The notes under the pieces were generated by a model. It was not told the DNA's origin, made no database searches, and was given only the letters and a program-made list of their open reading frames with translations. From contig NZ_CH672395.1 in assembly GCF_000152985.1 (NCBI RefSeq), forward strand, positions 227,849-291,848: a DNA stretch of 64,000 nt. The letters run 5' to 3'. This stretch comes from Leeuwenhoekiella blandensis MED217. Lineage in GTDB: Bacteria > Bacteroidota > Bacteroidia > Flavobacteriales > Flavobacteriaceae. The translations under genes and the position numbers were made by a program. Shown here piece by piece: positions 33,400 to 42,716 of the stretch (positions within the stretch are counted from its first letter, which is position 1; every line of letters begins with the position of its first letter).

Positions 33400-34188
33400 T
33401 TGAGCTCTAAACGAAATATTTATGCGCGTTCCGGTCTTTTTGCTAAAGCAATTTTGTTTTTGGCAATTGGTGTGATCACCGCTATGGAGGCTTTTGGTTT
33501 AGGTGGTTTTAAAGCGGGTAGCTTTACCTTGATGCAGGTTTTAGCAAAGCAAGAGTATGGCAAAGCTCTGCTTATATTATGGGCGGTTGCTCTGCTGGGC
33601 TATTTGTTTTGGAGAGTTTATGAGACCTTTGCAGACAATGAAGGTTATGGCAAAAGCATCAAAGGCATTGGGGAGCGTATTGGCTTTTGTTTTGGTGGTC
33701 TTGTATATGGTTTTTTAGCTTTTAAAGCGATACAGGTTGCTTTTTTTGCAGACGGAATGCACATGATTTCCTCTTCAAAATTTCAAGAATTAATGCACAC
33801 AAGATTGGCTCAAATTGCAGTTGTAGGTGTAGGAATTGGGATGCTAGGAGCTATGCTCAACGAATTTTATATCGCCATTTCCGGTATTTTTACAAAGACC
33901 ATAACCTATGATCGCATTCCGGAGAAATTTAAAATTTGGATAATTAGCTTTGGGAGAATAGGTTACTTCGCCAGAGGGTTCACCGTAGGTATCGCAGCAC
34001 TTCTTCTGATGGATACGGCGTATACTGATCAAGATATTACTAATGCCAACAAAGAAGCTGCTTTTTCTTTTGTGCAATATGCCTTCGGAAATTTTATTTT
34101 AGGAGCTATTGCTATTGGCTTTATTATTTATTCTTTCTATGTTTTTGTTGAAGTACGCTACAGACGCATCGACATGGCACAAAACTAA
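33400..34188 (+). CDS. DUF1206 family membrane protein
   Basis: About 262 residues with six hydrophobic helices, arranged as three repeated two-helix units. Each unit starts with an Ar/Gly pattern: YARSGLFAKAILFLAIG, GERIGFCFGGLVYGFLA, and FGRIGYFARGFTVGIAA. This triplication defines DUF1206. The function is unknown. I place the start at the TTG at 33400, since the first repeat begins soon after. Another TTG at 33352 would add 16 residues and is possible. It follows the PAP2 gene by about 90 bases. Confidence 0.8.
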   Translation: MSSKRNIYARSGLFAKAILFLAIGVITAMEAFGLGGFKAGSFTLMQVLAKQEYGKALLILWAVALLGYLFWRVYETFADNEGYGKSIKGIGERIGFCFGGLVYGFLAFKAIQVAFFADGMHMISSSKFQELMHTRLAQIAVVGVGIGMLGAMLNEFYIAISGIFTKTITYDRIPEKFKIWIISFGRIGYFARGFTVGIAALLLMDTAYTDQDITNANKEAAFSFVQYAFGNFILGAIAIGFIIYSFYVFVEVRYRRIDMAQN

Positions 34189-34216
34189 AAGCCCGATATC
34201 AACGACACCGGGCTTT
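34188..34216. terminator. Terminator between DUF1206 and the S9 peptidase gene
   Basis: AAAGCCCG pairs with CGGGCTTT across a 13-base loop, with AT-rich flanks on both sides. It suits both convergent transcripts. Confidence 0.75.
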
Positions 34217-34237
34217 AAATTTTCATACAGAAACTTC

Positions 34238-36610
34238 TTACTCTGCTAGCAAGCTCTCATTAAACAGCTTCAAAATACGTTTGTATTCATCAGTCCAGCT
34301 GCTGGGCTCTATAAATCCGTGACTTTCTACAGGGTATACTGCGAGTTCCCAATTGTCTTTTCCTAACTCGATCAAGCGCTGTGTTAGACGCACCACATCT
34401 TGAAAATGTACATTGGTGTCTACCATTCCGTGCTCGATCAATAAATCGCCTTCTAAGCCTTCGGCGAAATAAATAGGCGAAGAGCGTTTGTAAGCGATAG
34501 GGTCTTGTGACGGCTCGTTAAGAATATTGGCCGTGTATCCATGATTGTAATGTGCCCAATCGGTTACCGAGCGTAGTGCGGCTCCTGCTTTAAAGGTTTC
34601 CGACTCGTTGAATAATGCCATTAACGTGATGAAGCCGCCGTAGCTTCCGCCGTAGATACCAACTTTTTCTAGGTCGATATCGTAGTTTTCGACTAAATAT
34701 TCGACACCATCAACTTGGTCAGAAAGATCTTTTCCGCCCATATGGCGATAAATTCCAGTTCTCCAATCGCGACCATAACCGGCACTTGCACGATAATCAA
34801 TATCGATCACGGTGTAGCCTAGATCGGTCAACATATTGTTGAACATATATTCTCTAAAATAGCTTGACCACCACTTGTGTGCATTTTGTAAATAACCGGC
34901 TCCGTGTACAAAAACAACGGCCGCATTGTTTTTTACAGAAGCTTCAGGAACATACAAACGCGCAGGCACCATAGCGCCGTCGTCTGCTTTAAACGTGATG
35001 TTCTCCGGTACGCGCCAATCGTAAGATTGAAAAGCTTCAGATTGCCCCGAAGTCAATTGCTGTGCATCTTTAGACGAACCGGTTTTCTTAAAATACAATT
35101 CCCAAGGTTTATTGCTGAAGGAATTGCGAATCGCCATATACTTTTCGTCAGGAGAAAGGCTTACTTCGTTATTTCCGGGCAGGTTGGTAAGCTTTTGCAT
35201 GCTACCACCCATCACCGGCATTTTGTAAAAATGACGCTCGCCGGGACCAACTTCTGAAGTGGTCAAAAACCAGGATTTTTTATCATTAGACAAAAACGGA
35301 TCAAACACTTCGTATTCCCCTTCAGTCAAGGCTTTTTTGGTTCCGGTAGTTACGTCTAACAAATACAGGTGGGAATACCCGCTAGCTTCAGACTGAAAAT
35401 AAATATGCTTATTGTCTGGCAACCAACCTAAAGTTCCTCCGCCAAAAGACCAACCAATACCGGGACCGGCGATCCAGGCTTCGTCGCGTTGACGATCTAA
35501 GGTTTCTAGGCTTCCATCTTCAAGATCAAGCAATGCGATCCAGCGGTCTTTATTGTCTTTAGAGCGAACATTCACGATAGCCTTGCTTCCATCTTCAGAA
35601 AAAATCGCTTGTGAAACAATCACCTCGCGTTCTTTTTCTTCCCATTCTTTATCCGGATAATCCTTGGTATAATCAGGCAAATCTGTGATCCCCGGAAGCG
35701 TTGACGTGTCGACAGTATAAACCGTGTCTTTCTTGATGTTGTAAACAGCCAAAGAAACTTCGGTTTTATCTTCACCTACTTTACTACGTGCGCGCAAGTT
35801 TTTGGTATATCCGCTTGCATCCACATAATTAGGTACATCGGTGCTCTCACCACGGTCACGTTCCATCAACATAATGGTGATAAAATCAGCTTTTGGGCCT
35901 ACTTGCAATCCTGCAACTTGCTTGTCACCGTGATAAAATGTGTAGGGTTCAGGATCTGCTGTCATCTCGCGATAAGCTCTAGACAACGAGTCTTGCTTTT
36001 CACGCTCGCGTACGATTTGTAACAGGCTTAAATTCTCGTCTTTTAACCATTGGTTCTTTTCAGAAAGTTTTTCTTCACGGGACTCACGGGCTTTGCCGCT
36101 TTGAATATTGGTAAGCTTTTTAAGCGTGCCGGTTTCTGTATTCAGCACATACGCATTGTCATCATATTCAAAGGCAATTTGCGCTTCGTCAGCCAAAAAT
36201 GTAGGATTGCCTAATCGCCCGCCAAGGTCGATCAATTCTTTAGACGTATCTTTTTTTAGATCATAAAGAAGCAGTGCGCCGTCTTCAGAATATAATTTTT
36301 TGGTTTCATCTTGATTCCAAGTGCCGTAAGGGCTGGTCATCGCTTTACGCTCGGCTAGACTTACCTTTTGGATCTGATCAAGATTTGAAACTTCAATTTT
36401 ATAAAGACTGTCTGACGGATTTTCTTCAGGATTGTAATTAAAGTAAATGGTTTTACTCTGTGGTCCCCAATTGATGCGGTCAGGAAAGGTGCCCATCCAT
36501 TTAGGATCTTGCATAATTTTTTCTACCGAAAGCGCACTGGTTTGAGCTATGAGTGCGGTGCTGCCTAAAGCTATAAAAGCAAAAAGCAGGGCGTGTAGTG
36601 TTTTGTTCAT
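34238..36610 (-). CDS. Prolyl oligopeptidase family (S9) secreted peptidase
   Basis: A 790-residue serine peptidase of the S9 family (DPP IV/acylaminoacyl-peptidase-like). A signal peptide covers about residues 1-22. The middle is a beta-propeller with WD40-like repeats. The catalytic domain starts near 545. The nucleophile Ser is in GIYGGSYGGF (near 657), with Asp in EHGMVDTNVHF (near 730) and His in VESHGFIEP (near 761). It probably degrades peptides in the periplasm or outside. It is unrelated to the upstream carbohydrate operon and separated from it by a terminator. Confidence 0.93.
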   Translation of the reverse strand: MNKTLHALLFAFIALGSTALIAQTSALSVEKIMQDPKWMGTFPDRINWGPQSKTIYFNYNPEENPSDSLYKIEVSNLDQIQKVSLAERKAMTSPYGTWNQDETKKLYSEDGALLLYDLKKDTSKELIDLGGRLGNPTFLADEAQIAFEYDDNAYVLNTETGTLKKLTNIQSGKARESREEKLSEKNQWLKDENLSLLQIVREREKQDSLSRAYREMTADPEPYTFYHGDKQVAGLQVGPKADFITIMLMERDRGESTDVPNYVDASGYTKNLRARSKVGEDKTEVSLAVYNIKKDTVYTVDTSTLPGITDLPDYTKDYPDKEWEEKEREVIVSQAIFSEDGSKAIVNVRSKDNKDRWIALLDLEDGSLETLDRQRDEAWIAGPGIGWSFGGGTLGWLPDNKHIYFQSEASGYSHLYLLDVTTGTKKALTEGEYEVFDPFLSNDKKSWFLTTSEVGPGERHFYKMPVMGGSMQKLTNLPGNNEVSLSPDEKYMAIRNSFSNKPWELYFKKTGSSKDAQQLTSGQSEAFQSYDWRVPENITFKADDGAMVPARLYVPEASVKNNAAVVFVHGAGYLQNAHKWWSSYFREYMFNNMLTDLGYTVIDIDYRASAGYGRDWRTGIYRHMGGKDLSDQVDGVEYLVENYDIDLEKVGIYGGSYGGFITLMALFNESETFKAGAALRSVTDWAHYNHGYTANILNEPSQDPIAYKRSSPIYFAEGLEGDLLIEHGMVDTNVHFQDVVRLTQRLIELGKDNWELAVYPVESHGFIEPSSWTDEYKRILKLFNESLLAE

Positions 36611-36740
36611 AGAGAAGTCATTGAAATTTTAGTCGCCGTAAGTTACAGAATAGTTGAAAAAGGAAAGCGTGCCGGTAGCTGCAGAATTCTTAAAAAATCA
36701 CGGTAATTCTTGAATATTTTAATCCTGAATATCAGAAAAC

Positions 36741-36770
36741 AAAAAAGCCTCACCATTTAAGGTAAAGCTT
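36741..36770 (-). terminator. Terminator of the small RNA / carbohydrate operon
   Basis: On the minus strand AAGCTTTACC pairs along its full length with GGTGAGGCTT (two of the ten pairs are G-U) around a six-base loop, followed by a run of six Ts. Confidence 0.8.
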
Positions 36771-36870
36771 CTCAAAGGTTTCACTACAAAACCAGTTTTC
36801 GGTGTTACCCGAAAACAACACAACTTCTTTATAAAGTACCGAATCGGAGGTTCGGTTTAATTTCTTGAAT
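36741..36870 (-). ncRNA. Putative small structured RNA
   Basis: A minus-strand stretch of about 130 nt. It begins just after a TATTTTTG element at 36877-36884. It contains three hairpins: ACCGAA/TTCGGT (36838-36856), GTTTTCGG/CCGAAAAC (36795-36816) and GGTTT/AAACC (36778-36794). It ends in a 10-pair terminator stem with a T-run (36741-36770). It may be a separate small RNA gene or a structured 3' end of the carbohydrate operon. Comparison with flavobacterial RNA families such as Flavo-1 is suggested but not done. Confidence 0.5.
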
Positions 36871-36876
36871 AAAGCA

Positions 36877-36884
36877 CAAAAATA
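36877..36884 (-). promoter_or_regulatory. -7 element before the putative small RNA
   Basis: Reads TATTTTTG on the minus strand. No TTG is at the right distance for -33, so the promoter call is weak. Confidence 0.4.
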
Positions 36885-36922
36885 GTATTAGTTTTTGAAT
36901 TTTTATTAGATAATTCAAAAAT

Positions 36923-37762
36923 TTAAGGTTTTAAGGCTATCAAAACGTAAACCGGCAAATGGTCTGAAGGATAATGTAAGTCTTTAGAATCACTTAATAT
37001 TGCGTGTTTTAGCACCTTGCTGGTGTTGCTCTTTACCTGAAAAATATAATCGATTCTTCGGGTTACCGGCTCGGTAAATTTGAAACCGTTAAATGTTCCT
37101 TTTGGGCCAAAAGCTCCGTTGGGCGCCAACTCATAGGTGTCATCAAGTTCGGTTTTTAATACGGCAATAGGAGCGCTGTCGGGTTCCAGATTTAGATCAC
37201 CGCTTACAAATGCAGGTAAGTTTTTAGGATTCAATTCTTTGATTTTTGCTAAGATCAAAGCGGAAGCATTTTTGCGCGCTTCAATACCTACGTGATCAAA
37301 ATGGGTGTTGAATACATAGAACTTTTCACCAGATTTTTTGTCTTTAAACAGTGCATAAGTACAAATACGCGGAAGCGCCGCATCCCAACCGGTAGATATT
37401 TTTTCAGGCGTTTCAGAAAGCCAGAAGGTATCATCTTCCAAGACTTTAAGTCGGTCTGCATTATAAAATATTGCCGAAAATTCACCTTTATTTTTTCCTT
37501 CGCGGCCAACACCTACGTGCTTGTAGCCGGTAAGATGCTTACCTAAATAATCCATTTGCTCGGGAAGTGCCTCTTGCACACCCATCACATCTGGCGCATA
37601 GAACAACACTTGACTGGTAAGATATTCTTTGCGCTTGCTCCAAGCATCAGCTCCGTCAGATTCGGTAGCCATTCTAATATTATAAGTCATTAAACTTACC
37701 TCTTGTGCGCTGAGTAGATTCAGGCAAAAGAACAGGCTTAAAAAGGCAAAGATTGATTTCAT
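36923..37762 (-). CDS. Secreted endonuclease/exonuclease/phosphatase (EEP) family hydrolase
   Basis: A 279-residue protein with a signal peptide (to about residue 19, LLSAQ). EEP fold motifs are LMTYNIRMATESDGADAW, DVMGVQEALPEQM with the metal-binding Glu, NTHFDHVGIEARKNAS, VSGDLNLEPDS and the closing SDHLPVYV. Many secreted EEP proteins in Bacteroidota lie in carbohydrate loci with unclear substrates. It is the last gene of the SusC/D operon, 82 bases after the sulfatase. Confidence 0.88.
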   Translation of the reverse strand: MKSIFAFLSLFFCLNLLSAQEVSLMTYNIRMATESDGADAWSKRKEYLTSQVLFYAPDVMGVQEALPEQMDYLGKHLTGYKHVGVGREGKNKGEFSAIFYNADRLKVLEDDTFWLSETPEKISTGWDAALPRICTYALFKDKKSGEKFYVFNTHFDHVGIEARKNASALILAKIKELNPKNLPAFVSGDLNLEPDSAPIAVLKTELDDTYELAPNGAFGPKGTFNGFKFTEPVTRRIDYIFQVKSNTSKVLKHAILSDSKDLHYPSDHLPVYVLIALKP

Positions 37763-37844
37763 TAGGGTTTAGTTTTTTTAAAAACTGAAAATTAAAACAA
37801 AAGGCTTCCATCAAATGTTGAGGCCGTGTTATGAGATCATTAAA

Positions 37845-39488
37845 CTATTGCATCGGCGTGCCACGAAGACGCTCAAAGTTTTTATACTCACGAGTAACGC
37901 GTGCTGCAGGAGCTTGTTCAAATTCTTTTTGAGTAACGCCGTAAACTTCTTGAACGGAATCAAGCTTTTTATGCAAGCGTTCGATCACATTGGCATACGC
38001 AGGATCATCAATTTTATTCTGAATTTCTTGTGGATCACTTTCCAGATCATAGAATTCCCAAGTGTCGATGTCATCATAAAAATGCATCAACTTATAGCGT
38101 TTGGTGCTGATTCCGTAGTGCTTTTTAACCATATGAAAGGCAGGAAAATCGTAGTAATGATAATACAGCACCTCTCTAAAATCATCATCAGCAACTTGTT
38201 GCTCTAATACCGGTCTCAAAGATTGTCCTTGCATATCGGCAGCCAAGTTGTTACCCTCGGCATAATCGAGAAAGGTTTGTGCAAAATCTAAATTTTGAAC
38301 CAGAGCTTCGCTTTGGCTTCCGGCTTTGATCGCTTTAGGATATTGAATCAATAAAGGCGTACGATAAGATTCTTCATACATATACCGCTTATCAAAAAAG
38401 CCTTTTTCACCTAAATAAAAACCTTGGTCAGAAGTATACACTACAATGGTGTTTTCGTCCAAATTATTGGCTTCCAGATAGTCTAAAATATTCCCCACGC
38501 CTTCATCAACCGCCGCGATCGTCGCCATATAATCGCGTAAATACCGCTGTCCTTTCCATTCGGCTAAGGCTTTTCCGTGCAAATCGGCTTTATGAAACGC
38601 ATCATTTTTTGCCTGATAAGCTGTATCCCAAGCTGCACGTTGTTCCGCCGTCATGCGTTCAAAATCGGTAGTCCAGGGATTGTGTGCCAACTCAGAACTT
38701 CCAAGTTTCTTGGTCATTTTAAGATCGTGACCTTCATACATGTCCTCGTAAATCGTCTGTAATTGCTCTTTGGAAGCCTGTGATCCTTCGTGATCTGTAA
38801 AATAGGTTTCTGGTAACGGAAAGTTTATCGAGTCGTATTTGTTAGCATAACGCAGCGCCGGCATCCAGTTTCTATGTGGTGCTTTGTGGTGTACCATCAT
38901 AAAAAAAGGTTTTGTAGTGTCGCGTTGTTGCTCAAGCCAACTAATCGCATCTTCAGTGATGATATCTGTGGCGTAACCTTCAATGCGTGTGGTGTCGCCT
39001 GCTTCAATAAAATCTGGGTTATAATAATTGCCCTGATCTTTGATGATTTTCCAGTGATCAAAACCTTGCGGATAGCCGTGTAAATGCCATTTTCCCAAAA
39101 TAGCGGTGGTATAGCCTAATTCCTGAAGTTTTTTAGGAAGCGTGGGTTGATCGCCATCAAAACGATCTCCATTTTGTCTAAATCCATTTATATGACTGTG
39201 TTTTCCGGTAAGAATCACTGCTCGACTCGGCCCACAAATGGAATTGGTAACATAGGCCCGATCCATGCGCATTCCGTTTTGAGCGATTCGATCAATGTTG
39301 GGAGTAGGTGCCAACTGACTCACCGGATGCCCGTATGCGCTTATTGCCTGAAACGCGTGGTCATCAGACATGATGAAAATAATGTTAGGTTTTTCTGGTT
39401 TTGCTTCAGTGATTTCAGTGTTTTTTGTTTCGGTTTTACAGGAATAAAATGCCGAAATTATTAGAAGTACCGAAAGAAGCTTTTTCAT
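37845..39488 (-). CDS. Sulfatase lipoprotein (type I, S1 family)
   Basis: A 547-residue lipoprotein (MKKLLSVLLIISAFYSC, lipobox Cys17). The sulfatase signature CGPSRAVILTGK starts at Cys85, which would be changed to formylglycine. Metal ligands are Asp42/Asp43 in IIFIMSDDHAF and Asp-Gln in YTSDQGFYLGEKGFFDKRYMYEES. It should remove sulfate esters from a carbohydrate in the periplasm or at the surface. Start moved to 39488: an ATG 30 bases upstream would overlap the previous gene and break the signal peptide. No anaerobic or FGE maturase is encoded in the window. Confidence 0.92.
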   Translation of the reverse strand: MKKLLSVLLIISAFYSCKTETKNTEITEAKPEKPNIIFIMSDDHAFQAISAYGHPVSQLAPTPNIDRIAQNGMRMDRAYVTNSICGPSRAVILTGKHSHINGFRQNGDRFDGDQPTLPKKLQELGYTTAILGKWHLHGYPQGFDHWKIIKDQGNYYNPDFIEAGDTTRIEGYATDIITEDAISWLEQQRDTTKPFFMMVHHKAPHRNWMPALRYANKYDSINFPLPETYFTDHEGSQASKEQLQTIYEDMYEGHDLKMTKKLGSSELAHNPWTTDFERMTAEQRAAWDTAYQAKNDAFHKADLHGKALAEWKGQRYLRDYMATIAAVDEGVGNILDYLEANNLDENTIVVYTSDQGFYLGEKGFFDKRYMYEESYRTPLLIQYPKAIKAGSQSEALVQNLDFAQTFLDYAEGNNLAADMQGQSLRPVLEQQVADDDFREVLYYHYYDFPAFHMVKKHYGISTKRYKLMHFYDDIDTWEFYDLESDPQEIQNKIDDPAYANVIERLHKKLDSVQEVYGVTQKEFEQAPAARVTREYKNFERLRGTPMQ

Positions 39489-39492
39489 AAAA

Positions 39493-40398
39493 TTATTTTT
39501 TTTCAACACGCTCTTCATGCTGAATCATTTGATTTTCATTGACCACCGCATTGATGAATGTGGCGATTTCATTTACAAAAGCATAACCCAGATTTGCCCA
39601 GTCATGATTACCCTGAGGCGCCGTAAGTAGGGTGTAGGAGGCATCCAGATCTTTTAATCGAGCTGCTATAAAAGCATCTCCATCCAGCGGAAGAAACCCA
39701 GGAGTATCCGGTGCGCAAAAGTGATGCGGCTGACTGTTATACGGTACCAAATTGTCTGCGTCTCCGTGAATGAAAAACCCGGGTACAGCATTTTCTTTGG
39801 TGATGTAACGTGCATCTACAACCGCGCCCGCAAGAGAAACCACAGCTGCAATTTTAGGATATGCTCCCAGATCTTTAAAGTCGGGATGATTGGCCATATA
39901 AGCCGTGTTTAAAATCCCTTCAGCACCGGCACTGCTGCCTGCAAGAATGATCTTTTCAGCATCAAAAAGGAATTCAGTATTCGATTTTAAATAGGCGATC
40001 GCTTTTAAAATATCTGCGGTGGTTTGCTTAAAGGTGTCCATTTTCTCTGAAGCAGGACACGCACATCCAAAACCGGTGGCTTTGCCTTTTCGGGTAAGAT
40101 TATAACTCATAGAAGCCACCGCATATCCCTTTCTGGCTAGCGTTTGAGAAAACTCAACCTCCATCGGATTGTCGCGTTTTCCACCGCTAAAACCACCACC
40201 GTGAACGAGTATGATTAGTGGTCGGTCACTGTCCTTTTCAGCTTGCTTTGCAGTATAAAAATCCAGCTTAAGCGTGTCGCTGTAGGTATGTGTAGATTTA
40301 ACCAGATCGGCATAGACTTGTCCGACAAATTTTTCCTGTGCTTGCGCGACAAGAGTGATAAAAAAGAAAACAAATAGAATACTGATCTGGCGTTTCAT
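39493..40398 (-). CDS. Secreted alpha/beta hydrolase, carboxylesterase-like
   Basis: A 301-residue alpha/beta hydrolase with a signal peptide (to about residue 20, VAQAQ). The oxyanion-hole motif is ILVHGGGFSGGK, the nucleophile elbow ILAGSSAGAEG, the acid region FIHGDADNLVP and the His in PQGNHDWANLG. The form resembles acetyl-xylan or other carbohydrate esterases. It lies between GH3 and the sulfatase with short gaps, so it probably removes acyl groups from the substrate of the locus. Confidence 0.83.
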   Translation of the reverse strand: MKRQISILFVFFFITLVAQAQEKFVGQVYADLVKSTHTYSDTLKLDFYTAKQAEKDSDRPLIILVHGGGFSGGKRDNPMEVEFSQTLARKGYAVASMSYNLTRKGKATGFGCACPASEKMDTFKQTTADILKAIAYLKSNTEFLFDAEKIILAGSSAGAEGILNTAYMANHPDFKDLGAYPKIAAVVSLAGAVVDARYITKENAVPGFFIHGDADNLVPYNSQPHHFCAPDTPGFLPLDGDAFIAARLKDLDASYTLLTAPQGNHDWANLGYAFVNEIATFINAVVNENQMIQHEERVEKK

Positions 40399-40409
40399 CT
40401 GGCTAAAAA

Positions 40410-42686
40410 TTAGTTTAAAATAAAGGTTTCTTTAAGCGAGGCATTACTGTCTCCGCCTACAAAAACTTCAAATTCTCCGGGTTCTGAAATAAATTCAAGC
40501 GAACCGTTATAGAATTTTAAGTCTTCTGCTTTTAAAGTTAGTTCAACGGTTTTGGTCTCTCCTTGCTTTAAAGACACTTTTTGAAATCCTTTTAAGGTGC
40601 GCATAGGTGGCGTAATGCTACGTACCACATCGTGAATATAGAGTTGTACTACTTCGGTACCGTCGTAAGCTCCGGTATTGGTTACATCAACCATCACGGT
40701 AACGTCTTCATTTTGCCCGATGCTTTTTGAACTCAATTTTAAATTGCTGTACTCAAAAGTGGTGTAGCTTAATCCGTAACCAAAAGCAAGCGCAGGAGCA
40801 TTTGGCGTGTCTAAATATTGCGATTTGAACTTTAAGAACTCAGCAGATGGCGCAGGACGTCCGGTGGTTTTCATACTGTGATAGACCGGAATCTGACCTA
40901 CATTTTGTGGCCAGCTGGCTGTTAATTTTCCTGAAGGATTATAATCTCCAAAAAGCACATCAGCAACAGCATTACCGGCTTGAATTCCCGGATGCCAAAC
41001 CTGTAAAATACTTACCGGAAGCGCTAATTCTTCAGTGATGTCTAGCGGTCTTCCGCTCATTAAAACAAGAACTACAGGCTTGCCTATTTTTACTAATTCT
41101 TGAATTAAGGTTTTTTGACTTTCAGGAATAGTAATATCGGTGCGGCTTGAAGATTCCCCGCTCATTTCGGTAGCTTCCCCTACAACAGCAACTACCACAT
41201 CTGCAGTTTCAGCATTCTGAAGTGCTTCTTCAAGTAGTGTTTCAGGAGTTGCTTCTGAAATTTCAATACGCGGGCCAAATACATTTATTTTTTTCGCGTA
41301 AGCGGTATCATTAGAAATATTAGCACCTTTTGTATAGCTGATCTCAGCATTAGGAGCCACATTTTTTAAACCTTCAAAAATAGGTGTTGAAAGCTGTGGG
41401 TCACCGGTAGGAGCCCAAGTCCCTAACATATTGTTTTTATTGTTAGCCAAAGGACCAATCAAGGCAATCTTGGCCGTTTTGTCTAGCGGAAGCGTCTTGT
41501 TTTCATTCTTCAACAACACAAAAGATTTGCGGGCTGCATCACGCGCAATTTCTTTATTTGCTGCGGTGAGAATATCACGCTCTGGACGCTTACTGTCTGA
41601 ATATTTATAAGGATCGTCAAAAAGACCAAGCTTGTATTTTGCCTCCAAAATACGACGGCATGCGTTGGTGATGGTGGCTTCAGAAACTTTGCCTTCGTCA
41701 ACCGATTTTTTAAGCGTAGTTAAGAAGCCTTCGCCTACCATATCCATATCTAAACCGGCATTGATGGAAAGCGCAGAAACGGCTTGTAAATCACCCAATC
41801 CGTGAGCGATCATTTCATTTACAGAGGTGTAATCTGAAACTACAAAACCTTCAAAGCCCCATTGCTCGCGGAGCAAATGGGTTAATAACCATTTGTTTCC
41901 ACTTGCAGGAACACCGTCTACGTCGTTAAACGAACTCATCACACTTTCTGCACCGGCGTCTATCGCGGCTTTGTACGGTGGCAAGTATTCGTTAAACATT
42001 TTTACACGGCTCATATCGGTCGTGTTGTAATCGCGACCACCTTCGGCAGCGCCGTAAAGCGCAAAATGTTTTACGGTTGAGATCATCGTGTTTTCTTCGG
42101 TAAGATCTTCTTGCTGATAACCGGTAACCATGGCTTTTGCGATCGCCGAACCTAAATAAGGATCTTCACCGGCACCTTCAGAGATACGCCCCCAACGTGG
42201 GTCGCGCGCAATGTCAACCATAGGAGAGAAGTTCCAGTTGATTCCGTCTGCAGTGGCTTCTTTTGCAGCGATCTGAGCGGTTTTTTCGATCAATTCCATA
42301 TCCCAACTGCTGGATAATCCTAACGGAATAGGAAAAGTGGTTTTGTACCCGTGAATGATATCAGAACCGATCAAAAGCGGAATTCCCAATCGGGTGTTTT
42401 TTACAGCGATCTCTTGGGCCTGACGAATTTTATCAGGTCCGGTCACGCCAAATAATCCACCTACATTTCCGGCTTTTATTTTTTCTTCAACATTCTTACT
42501 TACTACAGATCCGGTTGCGACACCGCCGCCGGGCGTAAGCAAATTAAGTTGACCTATTTTTTCTTCTAAGGTCATTTTTTTTAGCAAGGCTTCAACTTCA
42601 GGAATAGGTTGGGCTTCCTGAGCGAAGGTTTGCATGCCGATAAGAATAACGGCAGCAAGAATTAGTTTTAAGGTTCTATTTTTCAT
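40410..42686 (-). CDS. Glycoside hydrolase family 3 beta-glucosidase (BglX-like)
   Basis: A 758-residue secreted GH3 enzyme with a signal peptide to about residue 22. Domain order: N-terminal GH3 barrel with GLDMDMVGEGF and the nucleophile Asp in VVSDYTSVNEMI (near 283), the alpha/beta sandwich with VLLKNENKTLPLDK, GEATEMSGESSSRTDI carrying the likely acid/base Glu (near 508), and a C-terminal fibronectin III-like domain. It cuts single glucose units from short beta-glucans. With GH144 neighbours the substrate is probably sophoro-oligosaccharides (beta-1,2). Confidence 0.94.
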   Translation of the reverse strand: MKNRTLKLILAAVILIGMQTFAQEAQPIPEVEALLKKMTLEEKIGQLNLLTPGGGVATGSVVSKNVEEKIKAGNVGGLFGVTGPDKIRQAQEIAVKNTRLGIPLLIGSDIIHGYKTTFPIPLGLSSSWDMELIEKTAQIAAKEATADGINWNFSPMVDIARDPRWGRISEGAGEDPYLGSAIAKAMVTGYQQEDLTEENTMISTVKHFALYGAAEGGRDYNTTDMSRVKMFNEYLPPYKAAIDAGAESVMSSFNDVDGVPASGNKWLLTHLLREQWGFEGFVVSDYTSVNEMIAHGLGDLQAVSALSINAGLDMDMVGEGFLTTLKKSVDEGKVSEATITNACRRILEAKYKLGLFDDPYKYSDSKRPERDILTAANKEIARDAARKSFVLLKNENKTLPLDKTAKIALIGPLANNKNNMLGTWAPTGDPQLSTPIFEGLKNVAPNAEISYTKGANISNDTAYAKKINVFGPRIEISEATPETLLEEALQNAETADVVVAVVGEATEMSGESSSRTDITIPESQKTLIQELVKIGKPVVLVLMSGRPLDITEELALPVSILQVWHPGIQAGNAVADVLFGDYNPSGKLTASWPQNVGQIPVYHSMKTTGRPAPSAEFLKFKSQYLDTPNAPALAFGYGLSYTTFEYSNLKLSSKSIGQNEDVTVMVDVTNTGAYDGTEVVQLYIHDVVRSITPPMRTLKGFQKVSLKQGETKTVELTLKAEDLKFYNGSLEFISEPGEFEVFVGGDSNASLKETFILN

Positions 42687-42716
42687 TTGGGTTGCAATTT
42701 TGTTTTTGTGTGTATT

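Larger units (their letters stand above)
36611..36922. other. 312-base intergenic region holding a structured RNA candidate
   Basis: No coding frame is supported. The right half contains a -7 element, three hairpins and a terminator on the minus strand (see the ncRNA entry). The left part, 36611-36740, is the leader of the S9 peptidase gene. Confidence 0.7.

Noticed and set aside
37815-38207. A 130-residue plus-strand frame
   Set aside because: Mostly antisense to the sulfatase C-terminus. It has no signal, motif or promoter.
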